Source of the DNA: Chimonanthus salicifolius
Taxonomy: Eukaryota; Streptophyta; Magnoliopsida; Laurales; Calycanthaceae
Assembly (NCBI GenBank): GCA_013350335.1
Contig: CM023541.1
Location: 36,572,739-36,636,738 of the forward strand
Direction: 5' to 3'
Length of the DNA: 64,000 bases
Shown here: piece by piece, positions 49,015 to 59,399 of the stretch
Layout of the letters: each line of letters begins with the position of its first letter
How positions within the stretch are numbered: position 1 is the first letter of the stretch
Position numbers and translations under genes: made by a program
The notes under the pieces: generated by a model
Seen by the model: the letters and a program-made list of their open reading frames with translations, nothing else
Told to the model about the DNA's origin: nothing
Database searches by the model: none

Positions 49015-49195
49015 GTTAGAAATCATGTTGAAGCCTCCCTATTCACACACCCCAGGTACTTCTATGAGGAGTGGTCCTTGGGGTGGAGTGAGAATCGAAC
49101 TTAGGACTTTAGCTTCCTGAGGCGGGTTCCTGGCCACCACTCCAACCCCTTTGGGTTACCAAACTCAGATAGCTGAAGTGTTGCATGCCCAAATT

Positions 49196-49254
<59 letters not shown>

Positions 49255-52200
49255 TTTTGGGTTAGAAATCAAACCTTATTTTGATTTCCTAGAAGTCAGA
49301 AACAACCCAAATGATTATTCAACATACAAATTCAAGATGGAGAAGATATGAAGATGCCATTGCCCTCTTCCATCTCCTTCCTTGGCAACCACCACACAAC
49401 AACACTTAATCTCACATACTTCTCTTCTGCATATTTTCAGCTTCTCTACACTCACCTGCCACTTGTCCCTTTATTCATGAACATTCTCTTAGGCTTTCTA
49501 CTCTCTCTCTCTCTCTGAATTGTGAAATGGATTATCGACTTGTAAATAATTGTCAGACTGATTGGATGGTATAGTTCTTGCATCATACCATCTATAAAGT
49601 TCTCTATCTATTGCATGCAAACATGTAGGGTTCAACCTAAGACAAATGTGCTGTCTCTCCAGAGAAAAAATAGTAGTCTACTCCCTCTAGTCTTTAATGC
49701 TGCTCATTTTAGAAAAAAAAAATGGAGACTCAAACGGTGGCTAGAGATGGAGAAATGAAGTGAAAATGGAATGAATCACAAGTATAGAAGAATGGTTACT
49801 TTTGACCTTTTGATAAGGAGTGCTTCTAAAAATAAGAAACAGGGTGCCTTATCATTTGTCTCTAAAGTTTGTATTATTTTTCAATTTGTCATTGGCTCCC
49901 TTTATCGTAGCTAGATATATATAAAACTGATATGCTCCTTTGTTCATTGAATCCTATTTTGCTATGACAATCACATTGATGACATGGTCGATTTAGTTCA
50001 ATCAAGGATTAGATAAGACAAAATGTGAATTATGTTTTCATAATTTTGAGTTTGTTTATACATGATTCCTAACTCAATTTTATCATTCTATATTTATGTC
50101 TTTGATGTTGAAGTATAAATAAGATTAGTCCATAATTTTTACGGTGTTGTATTGTACGTAACTCAAATATTAAGGCTGTTATTGCTATTCCATTACATGT
50201 GAAATGCAGAATACAGATGTTTTATTTAAAGAAAAGGGTGCACAGAAGGAAATGAAGTTTTACCATTTTATTCCAATGTTCTCATTTTGCAGTACCATTT
50301 AAACTTTCATCTGATCTATCCTCATCTAGCCGCAACACTGACATCTCCAAGTTTTGAATCTTAGGCAATTTGTATATCTTCAGTTTTAGACTACTTTTAA
50401 GGGACAAAGGAAACCTCGAGGGGTTGGCCTGACGACCAAGAACCAACCTCAGGAAGCGGCTTGTATTAATTCACGCTCAACCCCAAAGGGCAACTCCCTG
50501 TAGCTTTACCCGGTGTGTGCGGATTGAGAGGTTTTCACATGTACCGAAGGATTAGTCGGGTGAGACGCCTGGACACCTTTGGTTATAAAAAAAAGGGACA
50601 AAAGGACTTTTAGGTTTATATCAATTGTTTGGAGAAGAAAATGAGTTAGGAGTGGTTGGTAGTATCCTTGAAGGTGACTCTAAGATTGTTGTTGGTTGGG
50701 CTTTGGGTTCACTTTGTCCTTGGGTTTGTTTGGATAAAATAGATTGGAATCTAGCTCATGGATATTTTATCTCTTGCGTTCCTCGTTCGGCAAATTCTGA
50801 GGCGGATGAGTTAGCTCGTCAGGGGGTTTCTTTATTTTCGGAGATTATTAATTATTTGATGTAACTTTGGATTTGTTTGTTTTCTTTTTTGCTGGTTTGC
50901 AGGAGGTTTGTGTCTGCTCTTCTTAGCTGTGGTTTTGTTTCCTTTCTTCTTTTATTAATGAAGTTACTTTTCAAAAAAAAAAAAAAGAGACTGTGTTTTA
51001 CTGGATATAATTGGCAAACCTTTTTAACAAAAAATAGTTACTTTGCCTAACAATGTTTTTTATTAAATGATTAATCATATGATTCAATTGTTGAAAAACA
51101 ATAGACATTAAGTGAGCCTGTGTTTCAAACATAGGTCCTAGTGCTAGTCATAATAATTAGATGGCTGAAATCAATCGAATCCTTAAAGATTCTAATGAGT
51201 CAATAAGACGCAAAGAAGACTCATGGTAGCACAAACACTTTTACTACCATAAAGCCCATGACATGTATGATTACAAACCCAAGAGAACCTGAAAAGTCTT
51301 TGGAATACCTACAAACAATCTGATTCTTCAAACTAAGTCATGGACTGTGAAGGAGTAAGGTTGAGTAAGAAAATTGGAGAGAAAAATGCATGCAGTGGTT
51401 GCTAGGATGTTGAGAAATCAAAGGTACCAATCCTTATTCCACTTTTGATTGACTTCTCCTTGGGTTATGGAAAGACGGCTTCATAGCCATGTAAGGGAGG
51501 CTTCACGCCTGTGAGGGATTTCATGTTCAAAGAGAGAGAACAATTTCACACCACTAGCGAACTTTTTAATAAGAAAAGCTAAAATATACAAGGTTCTTAG
51601 GCCGAAAGTAACCCTTGTGATAACCCAAAGGGGTTCGAGTGATGGCCAAGAACCCGCCTTAGGAAGCGGGAATCCTAAGTTCGATTCTCATTCCACCCCA
51701 AAGGGCCACCCCCTATAGAGTTACCCGGTGTGTGTGTATAGGGAGGCTTGCATATGCCCCAAGGATAAGTCGGGTGCTCTAAGAGGCTTGGACACCTTAG
51801 TCATAAAAAAGAATAAGAAAAGAAACCCTTGTTATAATCTTATCAATTCAACCAAATAAACTCCTTCATTCTAAGATATAAAAAATGCTAAAATACCCCT
51901 AAGTAACTAAGATAGTTAAACCTAAAAAATTCTAGCACTTGGATAAACTTTCTATCAGATGGGTCTTCTACTGCTTCTCTTTCCCAGATTTTTTATAAAT
52001 CTTGTTAAAATTTGTTTTGGTTAGGTTTGATGTTTTTTCCTTGATTATGTTTCCAGGGATGATGACTCAGAAAGCAAGGCCAAAAGTACCTATGAAAGTT
52101 TAAGTAGTCTTAAACCAGACATTCAAGAGCTAGAGATGCTTTTAGAAGCTTACTTCACACAGATTGGGGGCACCTTAAACAAACTATCAACTGTACGTTT

Positions 52201-54248
52201 GTGCTTCCTTTGGTCTCTATTTTTTTAAGCAGATTGATTTATTTGTTTTGTGCATTCATTTTGTTGAAGAAACTGCTGTCTCCCTTTCTATTTGCTAATC
52301 CATTTCACTCATTTGAATAATTACTACAACAGAACATGTGAAAGCATCGTTTCGCAATGGTTTCCCAGTCTTATTAATCATGTGTCCATGAGTGTGTGTG
52401 TGTGTTCAGCAGTAGCTTGATTAATTGTATTCAGCCAACTGTCACTCTAAAATGATAACTTTTGTCCTTCCATAGTTCCATTAATCCTATCTCAAAATTT
52501 TGTCTATTCTACTTAGAAATATAAGATAAAATAAATGATCCCTTATTATTTTTCAAGGAAAATTGGTTTCAGGCGACGAACATATAGTCATGAGTATGAC
52601 TAATTAGTAGGTGCCGCAACTATTGTAGAATATGCATAAAGTAGGACAAGATTGTTTTGAGAGAGTATTATTGACATAAAGTAGATGGGCTTAAATGGCT
52701 CAGAAGAGTGCATGCGAAAAATCCATTTTCCATTCTAAGATGATTATTATTATTATTATTTGAATGATCATTCTAAGATTGTTGTTTGGTCACACAAAGC
52801 CTTACATCTCTCTTTCTCTCTCGCACACATACGCATGCACAAACATATTCCTTGACGTCTCTAGGTAAATACATGAATACTTGTACAAGTACAGATTTGA
52901 AACCAAAAAATTTACTCCACAATTGAATGAACTAGGCAATATCATGGTATGGATACTAGATGGAGTGAAAAGACAGGAGAAACCAAGCATCCCTCATCTT
53001 GGATATGACATCATCATATCCAGATTTTAAAGAAGAATGTACATTTCTAGTATTCTTAATTACAGATGTAAACCTAGAGTTGCTTTATATGCTAAGAACA
53101 ATTGTGAAAAGAGAATAGAATCTCTATTTTGCCAAAAAGAGATCCCATTGATTGGGAAACTGTTGATTCATGCCTCTTACAGTGAAGTCTGAGAATGGGA
53201 AAGTCATTATGTGGAATGGAGATTGGCAAACCTTTCACTCTGTCCCTCTATCATTCCATAAATCTGCTTCTAAGTTTGATGCTTGTAGAAAATTTGATTT
53301 AAGTAGCTCTTGAGTTGATAAATCACTTGTGTTTGAAGAGGTTGGAGGTGTCGTTTGGAATGTTGTATTCATAGGAAATCGATGACTATGATTAATTTAG
53401 ATTTATCATAAGTTGGCCTCACATAGATGTCTATTCAGAATCTCTCTTTAGGGTATATATATCTAGAATTTCTTGCTAATTGGTATTGTTCTATTACTTT
53501 AATCATTGTCACTACTGCTACAAAGACAATTTATACGAAACTTTATCATTAGATTGTTGGATGTTTGCATGTCAACATGGAAAAGCCTAATATCAAGTGC
53601 TCCCCACATAGTAGGGGGGTGGTTTCTCTGGACTCTTCATGTGGTGATGGAAGTTGGCTAGTCAGGGCGGGAAAGAGTCAGATTGAACTCAATTGGGGTT
53701 ATCCAATGAACTCTACCTCCTCGAAGATCGTCGATGCACTGCCCGCAATCCCCTACACCGGGATAACCACCGCTGTTCCGGATCTGATTAGACCCAATGC
53801 ATAGTAGTTGCAACAATGAGCATTTACCCATGTTTGTTATTACCTGCATTCAACATGTCTCTTGCCTTTTTTGTTGAGGTTTAGAGTATTTTGGTCGATA
53901 TAGAACCAAATATATCAGTATTGTCAAAGATTAACAACTGAACTAATGGTTGCATTTGCTTGTGTGAAGTTGAGGGAGTATGTTGACGACACAGAGGATT
54001 ATATAAACATCATGTTGGATGACAAACAGAATCAACTGCTACAGATGGGAGTGATGCTCAGTTCAGCAACCTTGATATTAAATGCAGGCATTGTTGTGAC
54101 AGGCATATTCGGCATGAACATCCATATCTCTCTCTTTGATTCCTCTCAATTACAATTCCTGGAGACTGTAATTGGTACTTTTGTGGGTTGTGTGGTTTTA
54201 TATTTCATAGCCATTGGCTGGGGAAAGGAAAAAGGATTATTGGCATGA
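43333..54248 (+). CDS. MRS2: MRS2/MGT magnesium transporter (6 exons)
   Basis: CorA/Mrs2-type Mg2+ channel subunits form pentamers in a membrane. Exons 43333-43728, 45093-45374, 47457-47585, 47718-47863, 52057-52192 and 53970-54248 join with consistent phases into about 455 aa, within the plant family range. Seen: PARDLRVLDPLLSYPSTILG and RERAIVVNLEHIKAIVT (exon 1), LPFEFKVLEVCLE (exon 2), a coiled-coil helix EKEAYPALDELTSKISTLNL (exon 3), VRDELEHLLDDD (exon 4), ELEMLLEAYF (exon 5) and LREYVDDTEDYINIMLDDKQ (exon 6). TM1 is about 388-410, the invariant GMN 411-413 and TM2 about 426-447. The N terminus lacks the usual R-x-W stretch (KPLFVISNSG instead), and exon 2 carries a long Ser/Pro-rich linker. 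No organelle signal is obvious, so the membrane is not assigned. Introns 2 and 4 are rich in SINEs. Confidence 0.93.
43729..45092. other. MRS2 intron 1
   Basis: 1.36-kb AT-rich intron. No transposon or RNA gene recognised. Confidence 0.6.
45093..45374 (+). CDS. MRS2: MRS2 exon 2
   Basis: Residues 133-226. Acceptor ATGAAG/GAAACT is inferred from frame. Holds a poorly conserved Ser/Pro-rich linker, then LPFEFKVLEVCLESACKCLE. Donor GAG/GTGTGT. The 5' edge is the least certain boundary of the gene. Confidence 0.72.
45527..45700 (+). mobile_element. SINE copy 2 (MRS2 intron 2)
   Basis: Lacks only the first few bases of the tRNA-like head (AAGAAACCCGCCTCAAGAAG, then AGGTTTGATTTCC as a mutated B box). 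Ends GGACACCTTGATATAAAAAA. Perfect 12-bp duplication AATGTTTTGGAC at 45515-45526 and 45701-45712. Confidence 0.9.
46219..46355 (-). mobile_element. SINE copy 3 (MRS2 intron 2), internally deleted
   Basis: On plus: T-run, TTTACACACACGGGATAAAC, GAGGAGTGGCCTTTTGGGGT, GGATTCAAACTCAGGA and CACCAATCCCTTGAGG. This is the reverse complement of the family head and middle; the segment before the tail is missing. Short AAATGTT direct repeats flank it. Confidence 0.8.
46898..47277. mobile_element. probable solo LTR
   Basis: 380 bp from TGTGATAGACGCACAAGTTG to GGTGGACCGGATCATTACA (TG...CA). Flanks TTTCA and TTCCA are a 4-of-5 target duplication. Contains TTTGTCCCACATCGCCTGGA and GTGGACAATATCGTGCTGGG, phrases usual in plant LTR and TRIM elements. 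No partner LTR nearby. Confidence 0.6.
47457..47585 (+). CDS. MRS2: MRS2 exon 3
   Basis: Residues 227-269 (TSMLEKEAYPALDELTSKIS, LNLERVRQIKSRLVAISGRV). Acceptor TTGTTAG, donor AAG/GTAATA. Confidence 0.92.
47718..47863 (+). CDS. MRS2: MRS2 exon 4
   Basis: Residues 270-317 plus two bases. VRDELEHLLDDDMDMVEMYL followed by an acidic variable loop. Acceptor TCTTTAG, donor AAAG/GTAAGC. Confidence 0.92.
48696..48886 (-). mobile_element. SINE copy 4, full length (MRS2 intron 4)
   Basis: Reverse complement starts GGTAACCCAAAGGGGTTGGA, with an A-box-like TGGTGGCCAGGAACC and the B box GAGTTCGATTCTCA, and ends TACCTTGGTCATAAAAAAAG. 15-bp duplication CAAATATAGATAGCT / CAAACATAGATAGCT (48681-48695, 48887-48901). 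About 190 bp; best reference copy for the family. Confidence 0.92.
48924..49012. repeat. (TA)n microsatellite, about 44 units
   Basis: 89 bases of pure TA following CCCAAATCCAA. Length is likely to vary between individuals. Confidence 0.97.
49033..49165 (-). mobile_element. SINE copy 5, duplicated part of copy 4
   Basis: AAGCCTCCCTATTCACACAC to CCCTTTGGGTTACC repeats the 5' two-thirds of copy 4. It continues into the same flank (AGATAGCTGAAGTGTTGCAT) and a second TA run. So it arose by local duplication, not by its own insertion. Confidence 0.85.
49198..49258. repeat. (TA)n then T-run
   Basis: About 20 TA units followed by about 21 T and GGGTTAGAAATCA. The same phrase follows the first TA run at 49013. 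Confidence 0.95.
50412..50592 (+). mobile_element. SINE copy 6 (MRS2 intron 4)
   Basis: CGAGGGGTTGGCCTGACGAC, CCCAAAGGGCAACTCCCTGT, GGATTAGTCGGGTGAGACGC and ACACCTTTGGTTATAAAA follow the family order. Flanked by AAGGGACAAA at 50399 and 50593. Confidence 0.88.
50605..50987 (+). mobile_element. L1-type LINE 3' fragment with poly(A)
   Basis: Encodes the end of an RNase H domain: VGSILEGDSKIVVGWALGS, then PRSANSEADELARQGVSLF. The 3' end is TTAATGAAGTTACTTTTCAA followed by A(14) at 50973-50986. Confidence 0.82.
51624..51823 (+). mobile_element. SINE copy 7, full length (MRS2 intron 4)
   Basis: CCCAAAGGGGTTCGAGTGAT, TGGCCAAGAACCCGCC (A-box-like), AAGTTCGATTCTCA (B box), GGACACCTTAGTCATAAAAA. 14-bp duplication AACCCTTGTGATAA / AACCCTTGTTATAA at 51610-51623 and 51824-51837. 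Confidence 0.92.
52057..52192 (+). CDS. MRS2: MRS2 exon 5
   Basis: Residues 318-363. DDDSESKAKSTYESL, then DIQELEMLLEAYFTQIGGTL and NKLST. Acceptor TTTCCAG, donor ACT/GTACGT. Confidence 0.92.
52193..53569. other. MRS2 intron 5, first part
   Basis: AT-rich; contains a TTATTATTATTA run near 52746. No element recognised. Confidence 0.5.
53570..53812. other. GC-rich island of unknown origin in MRS2 intron 5
   Basis: About 240 bp, clearly richer in G+C than its flanks, beginning CATGGAAAAGCCTAATATCA and ending TAGACCCAATGCATAGTAG. A plus-strand frame of 79 codons runs through it, with no recognised family. Could be a gene or organelle DNA fragment; identity not established. Confidence 0.4.
53970..54248 (+). 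CDS. MRS2: MRS2 exon 6 (GMN and both TM helices)
   Basis: Residues 364-455 and the stop. TTATIL-like TM1 ends in GIFGMNIHIS. TM2 is LETVIGTFVGCVVLYFIAIG, followed by a basic tail WGKEKGLLA. Acceptor TGTGTGAAG. Confidence 0.93.
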   Translation: MREYVDDTEDYINIMLDDKQNQLLQMGVMLSSATLILNAGIVVTGIFGMNIHISLFDSSQLQFLETVIGTFVGCVVLYFIAIGWGKEKGLLA

Positions 54249-54345
54249 TAGAAACTCCCACGACACGCTTCAAATTCTCTTCCAAACATTTGTAATTAAT
54301 TGTTTACAGTTGCTCCAATAATTCAATATATTCATGATGTTCTTT

Positions 54346-54351
54346 AATAAA
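54346..54351 (+). terminator. polyadenylation signal of the MRS2 gene
   Basis: AATAAA about 100 bases after the stop codon, in TTTAATAAAATC. Position fits a plant near-upstream element. Confidence 0.55.
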
Positions 54352-54711
54352 ATCTTTGGAATTTTCAGACAAATTGATGCTATGTATAGACAACAGACTA
54401 CAGAAAAACAAATTTGACTTCTTTCTTACTTGCCACCATGACCAAGTTTGCGAGTTGTCAACCTCCATCAAATGACAGAGATTAGTCATACGTCTAGAAC
54501 CCTTTATATATAGTCCACTTGAGACTATAAAATTTAGTTGATTGGAAAGGTCTATCGATCGTTGAATATGATGCTCATCAAAAATCACTTTAGCTGGCCA
54601 TTAAATAGTGCTTTTCAATGACTTAAAATGGACTAAAAAATATTAAGTGATCAAAACTTTGTGTGCTTCAGAATATGTTTAATTGATCCAATTTAAGTGA
54701 TTTTTGATAGA

Positions 54712-54978
54712 GTATAGGGTTCTGTTCTAGGTGTTTTCTACATTTTAAAGAAATGAGATTTTAGGTTGTATATGTTACACTTTTCTTGTGTTTTCTACAT
54801 TTTAAAGAAATGAGATTTTAGGATTGTACATGTTACACTTTTCTCTTGGAGCTATTGTTGTTTTGTTTTATTGTTTGCTTGTTTTTCTTTTGGTCTATTC
54901 CTATTCTTTTTAGACCTTTCTCTTTTACTTTTCATTTTTTTGTTTAATAATATTTCTTCTTTGTTACAGCAAAAAAAA
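54712..54978 (+). mobile_element. LINE 3' tail insertion, 267 bp
   Basis: Ends TTTGTTACAGCAAAAAAAA, like the L1 tails here. Flanked by the perfect 14-bp duplication TGATTTTTGATAGA (54698-54711 and 54979-54992). Contains a 57-bp tandem duplication (54731 and 54788, GTGTTTTCTACATTTTAAAG). No coding sequence left. Confidence 0.82.
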
Positions 54979-55399
54979 TGATTTTTGATAGATCGTTCAG
55001 GTGCAGACCCTTTGACGTAATTGGTCTATGTAGTCTTAAGTGGATTCCACACAAGGGTAACTGGTTGTACAGGGGATCATCTGTAAAAGATTTTACCTAT
55101 CAAGTTTTTCAATATGACAGGCAAAATGAAATGTGATTTATCTGCAACTCATTTGATGGCCTTGTATCATATGCGATTTATCTGCAGCTCATTCTACAAT
55201 CGCTCAATTTTGTATTAAGGAATTTTTTTAGTAGGCCTCGATTCAAAGGTAGACCTTTCCAACCAATCCACCCATAGGCCTAGATGGTTTCTAAAAAAGG
55301 CTCAGTTGGAACAATTCTACATCTATACTACTATAGAACTGTAAATAATATATTTTTGCAATTATACACATTCAAAATTTTGTATATGCAATTGGGCAT

Positions 55400-56650
55400 A
55401 AGGTCATTGATGAGGAAATCAAATGCTCAATTCAATTCATCGAAGATCCATTAGAAGAGGATGAGGTTCAACTTGACTTAATTGAAGACTTCACAGTCCA
55501 ATTTCTTAAGAATTGATGGAGGTTAAAGAGGACTTCAGGAGCATTCTAACACATTAAATTTCACCTCAATCAGAGTCTGGATGAGTGAGATTTCAAGCTT
55601 AGAAGATCACTTGGTGATTTGGGCTTCCAAATGGCATCAAACGTGACTCATTGTTTATGTGGCAGCCACATGGACAAATTTTGCCACCTCACAGCCACAT
55701 GGCATGCCAACATGGCAAGGAATCTAAACTCGGAAGTAGGTGGGCGCATGGAGGTTGTATATCACATGTTCCATTAAGGAAACTTTGGATTTGAAAAGGG
55801 AATCACTGGCAGAAAACATGTTCTGACTGTGCAAATAGATTTAAGGTATCAAATGATATAAGATTCTCATCAAATTGGATTCATTGGAAAGCTTATTTAG
55901 TTCCTTTCCAACAAACTCAATTTTGCACAATTTCGATATACGTAGATGAAGTTATGACTATTTTTGTAATCAAGCATCAAGAGAATCGTAAGTTAGTGCA
56001 TAAGGGCAAAGCCACTCATCGTTGTTTTTAGCATGTTTCAGGGTCGTGTAGATTTAATCTCAGTTTAAGTGGGTGGAATGGATGACTAAGATGGATGGCA
56101 TCCTTTATAAATTTTTTTTTTTCAATTGTGTATAAATAGAGGCATTGGGCCATTTTAGAAACACCAAAATCAATTCAAGTTTTGCTTTGTGCAAGTTTTT
56201 TGAGTTTTCTCTTTGAGTTATTATTTGATTTTCTAGTTTGGATTCTAGTTCTAGAATAAATTTTTTTCCAAGCATTAAATAAATTTACTTTCTAGTTCTT
56301 ATAATTGAATTAAGAAATTCAATTCTAGAATTTTTATTTTCTTTGGTGAATTTTGCATGGTGTCAAATTTTGCCTATGGAAGTTTCAATACTTACATATC
56401 GAAGCTCCATTTGTCGTAAATTCAGGTGAGTTATTGAGAGACGTTACTCCGTCAAAGTTGATCCGAGGATCTTCTTAGACATCAGAATTCTTTGATTTTG
56501 GATTTTCTTAGATTCCTTTCGAATTCAAGCCAGATATTGAGAAATCCTTTATTTTTTACGTTGAAGGCATAGATAGGCGTTAATCCGATTCTACCCTTCA
56601 TAATTCATGATCTTTTTATTTTTTATTTTTTCTTATTTGAAAACCTAACT
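55400..56650 (+). mobile_element. probable LTR-retrotransposon remnant
   Basis: GTGTATAAATAGAGGCATTG (TATA at 56131) followed by GAGTTTTCTCTTTGAGTTAT looks like the promoter and transcribed start of an LTR. Upstream is an acidic reading stretch (EDEVQLDLIEDFTVQFL, about 55455) ending in a stop. No LTR pair or target duplication found. Low certainty. Confidence 0.35.
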
Positions 56651-58852
56651 GTATAGATTGAAAAAATACTTGATGAACTACCACCATTTAAAATTTCAAC
56701 CCAAAATTGAATTTTTAGACACTTAATCTTAATGGTCAAAGTTGGCACCTTGATAAAAAAAAAATTAAAGACGTCTAGTAATTTTGACTATTAAGGTCAA
56801 GTGACTAAAATTTGAATTTTAGGTTGGATTTTAATTATTGGTAGGTCATCAAATCTGTACTGATCTATATTGTTAGATTTTCAGGTGAACAAAAAATAAA
56901 TAAAAAAACAATGTCATGTGAGACCTTGTGATCTGTCACACTTAATCATTTCTCTCTATATATATTTTTTTGAATTTACGTATGGAAAACCACGGGATAC
57001 ATATTATTCTCATACATGTTTTGTCTTTGGAGTTATTGAGCAATCAAATCAATAGCACTATGGTAAAGGGAACGAAAACGACTTTGGAGCTCTTGGGCGA
57101 CACTATACAGGGTGAACTTTTTTTTTTTTTTTTTTCATTTAACTTTTAGTTCTCTTTCTTTTGTTTATGATTAATGATTTAAGGTGAACTTGAAATTAGT
57201 CACCAAATTTTTATGAATCACATAAAAGTCTGATGTATTTCTTTTAAAAAATTCTTTCAGTTTTGATTATATGATTACGAGTTGCAATTTATTCATTATT
57301 CATTTGTATTACCTATATTGCTTATATTTAATATTATAGTGTCATTTGTAATAGTTTTATATAGAGGAAGTTAATATCTATTTGACTTTCAAAGATTGAA
57401 AGCATAGTAAATGCAATAAATTTTATATATTTGTCGCATTTTGAATCATAACCTTATACTTATTATTCAATAATTTCTACTCTATTATGTGAATTATGAT
57501 TTAATTAGATTTGATTGTGATTCTTTTGTAAACATAGGTTCATTTTCTTGTGCATTTTAGCCACTAAAGATACTTAATAACCCACTAATCCATCAATGTG
57601 CAAAGGACGTGTTTCTTACTAGTTCAGTTCGTGAAAAAATAATTGTTTAAGATATATGAGCCAAACTGCAGATCTAATTGTTTAAATTCCACACACCCCA
57701 CAAGCACAAGGCACACCCACCATATTCAATTTGGTCTCGTCTCTCATCTCCAGATTTCACTAATAAATTAAAAAGTATTTAGAAATATATAAACTTTTGC
57801 CCTTAAAAAAATATAGATTTATTGATCTAATTAAAATAATTTTTGATGATCACCTATTCAAATATAGAATTTACCGCTCAAAAAAATAAATATAGAATTC
57901 TAGTCAATATTGAAATGGATAATCCCAAGTGAGCCTTCAAGTTCATAAGTGACTATCTCGTTTGTAAGGAGGTATCATGCAATCTCAAGTAGAGTAGTAA
58001 ATTTATGGTACATGTACAATTTCTCCATAGGGGTTCAAATCTCACCTCAGCGAGAGATCTTGGGCGAGATTTTTCTCTTTCTTGTCTTTTTTAAAAAAAA
58101 AATTAAAAAAACTATAAAATTATAGAAAATAAAGAAAAATATGGGCTTAAATATCAGTCATTGACATATTCAAATGTTATTTTTAAGTTATATTAGCTTA
58201 AGCCTGTTTCGGCATTTTGTTAAATAGGTCAAATGCATGATAATGTAATGTTTAACAGAAAGTAACAAGTTCACAGCAATGGCTACTGAAAATTTATTTT
58301 TTTACATTTTTATTCTAAGTTTAAGAATTTTTTACTATTTTTGACACATTTATGTTAATTTCTAAGTTGATCCACTCATTTCACTGAAGAATTTTAGTAA
58401 GTTTCTTCTTTTCTCTCTTAAGTAAGATTTTATGTAATTATTAAAAATAATTTTATTTTTATTTTACTATTCATCTAATTAAAATGTTAATTTAAAATAC
58501 TATCAGATAAATTTGAATACAATCTCGTGATCTAAAAAAGAATCACTTTAATTAGTGCTTAAAAACCCCATTATTTATGAATGTGATTCATTATTTTTCG
58601 TTTCTATAAAGAGTCACCTCAATATAAATAAAAACTAGCTCATATTTGAGAGATTTAAAATACATAATTTCACTTATAAAATCAAGATAGAATTTCACAA
58701 CCTTTGCCCGGGGCCTACATGTTTTTTTTTAAAATAAAATACAATTCCAAGATTATACATCTCGGCCAAGATTTCTGAGATGTATAATGTACGGCCAAGA
58801 TGTATTGTCTCGACCGATACATCCCAGCCCTTAAAATTCCTATCGTATCAAC
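56651..58852. other. AT-rich intergenic DNA
   Basis: No gene recognised; a T(21) run near 57118. The last 120 bases (CATCTCGGCCAAGATTTCTG and similar) look like an older relative of the neighbouring hAT MITE. Confidence 0.5.
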
Positions 58853-59087
58853 CAGGGGTTTAAAAATCGGTATCGGCCGATATATCGGCCGATACGATAT
58901 GTCGACCGATATATCGTTATCGGCCGATATATCGGCCGATATTTTTCTCTTTCTTCCTCGTTTTTTTTAAATATCGGCCAATATCGGCCGATATTTTGAT
59001 ATCGGCCGATATAATACGGCCGATATCAAGACCGATACGGTGAATATCGGCCGATACGATACGTATCGGCCGATATTTAAACCCCTG
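58853..59087. mobile_element. hAT-type MITE with TATCGGCCGA core repeats
   Basis: Ends CAGGGGTTTAAAAATCGG and CCGATATTTAAACCCCTG. Perfect 8-bp duplication GTATCAAC at 58845-58852 and 59088-59095. The interior holds about nine copies of ATCGGCCGAT, itself palindromic. Same family as the 87-bp copy at 41927. Confidence 0.93.
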
Positions 59088-59399
59088 GTATCAACCGAGA
59101 TTTGAACCCTTGGTATACATAGAGTCAATAAGTATACTTAAAAGGGTGTCTTGATAGACCTTGAGGTAAAAAGGTAAATGTCATTTGGATGATCGGGTTA
59201 ATCTAATTTGGATGGTGTAAGTGGGGAGACTTCTCTTGAATATGTCTGATGTAATCCAAGTCTGCAACTTTTAATGTTTTTTAGGATTTTTGAATATTTT
59301 GATGGATAGTTTTCGGATTCGAGGTCTAAGCCAAATCAGGGTCTCAAATCGAAACTCAAAAGGCCTCTTTCAAGTCTCTCGATTACACTCAAGAAAGGA
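59088..59399. other. spacer between MITE and chromovirus
   Basis: Non-coding DNA. May include the end of the chromovirus LTR, whose exact edge I could not place. Confidence 0.4.

Noticed and set aside
48905..49351. Frames encoding runs of Ile-Tyr
   Set aside because: Translation of the TA microsatellite.
45527..51823. Genuine tRNA genes
   Set aside because: The B-box-like and A-box-like motifs belong to SINE heads; no cloverleaf with an intact anticodon and acceptor stem can be drawn.
53570..53812. Firm call of organelle DNA insertion
   Set aside because: Base composition fits, but I could not match it to a specific mitochondrial or chloroplast gene from memory.
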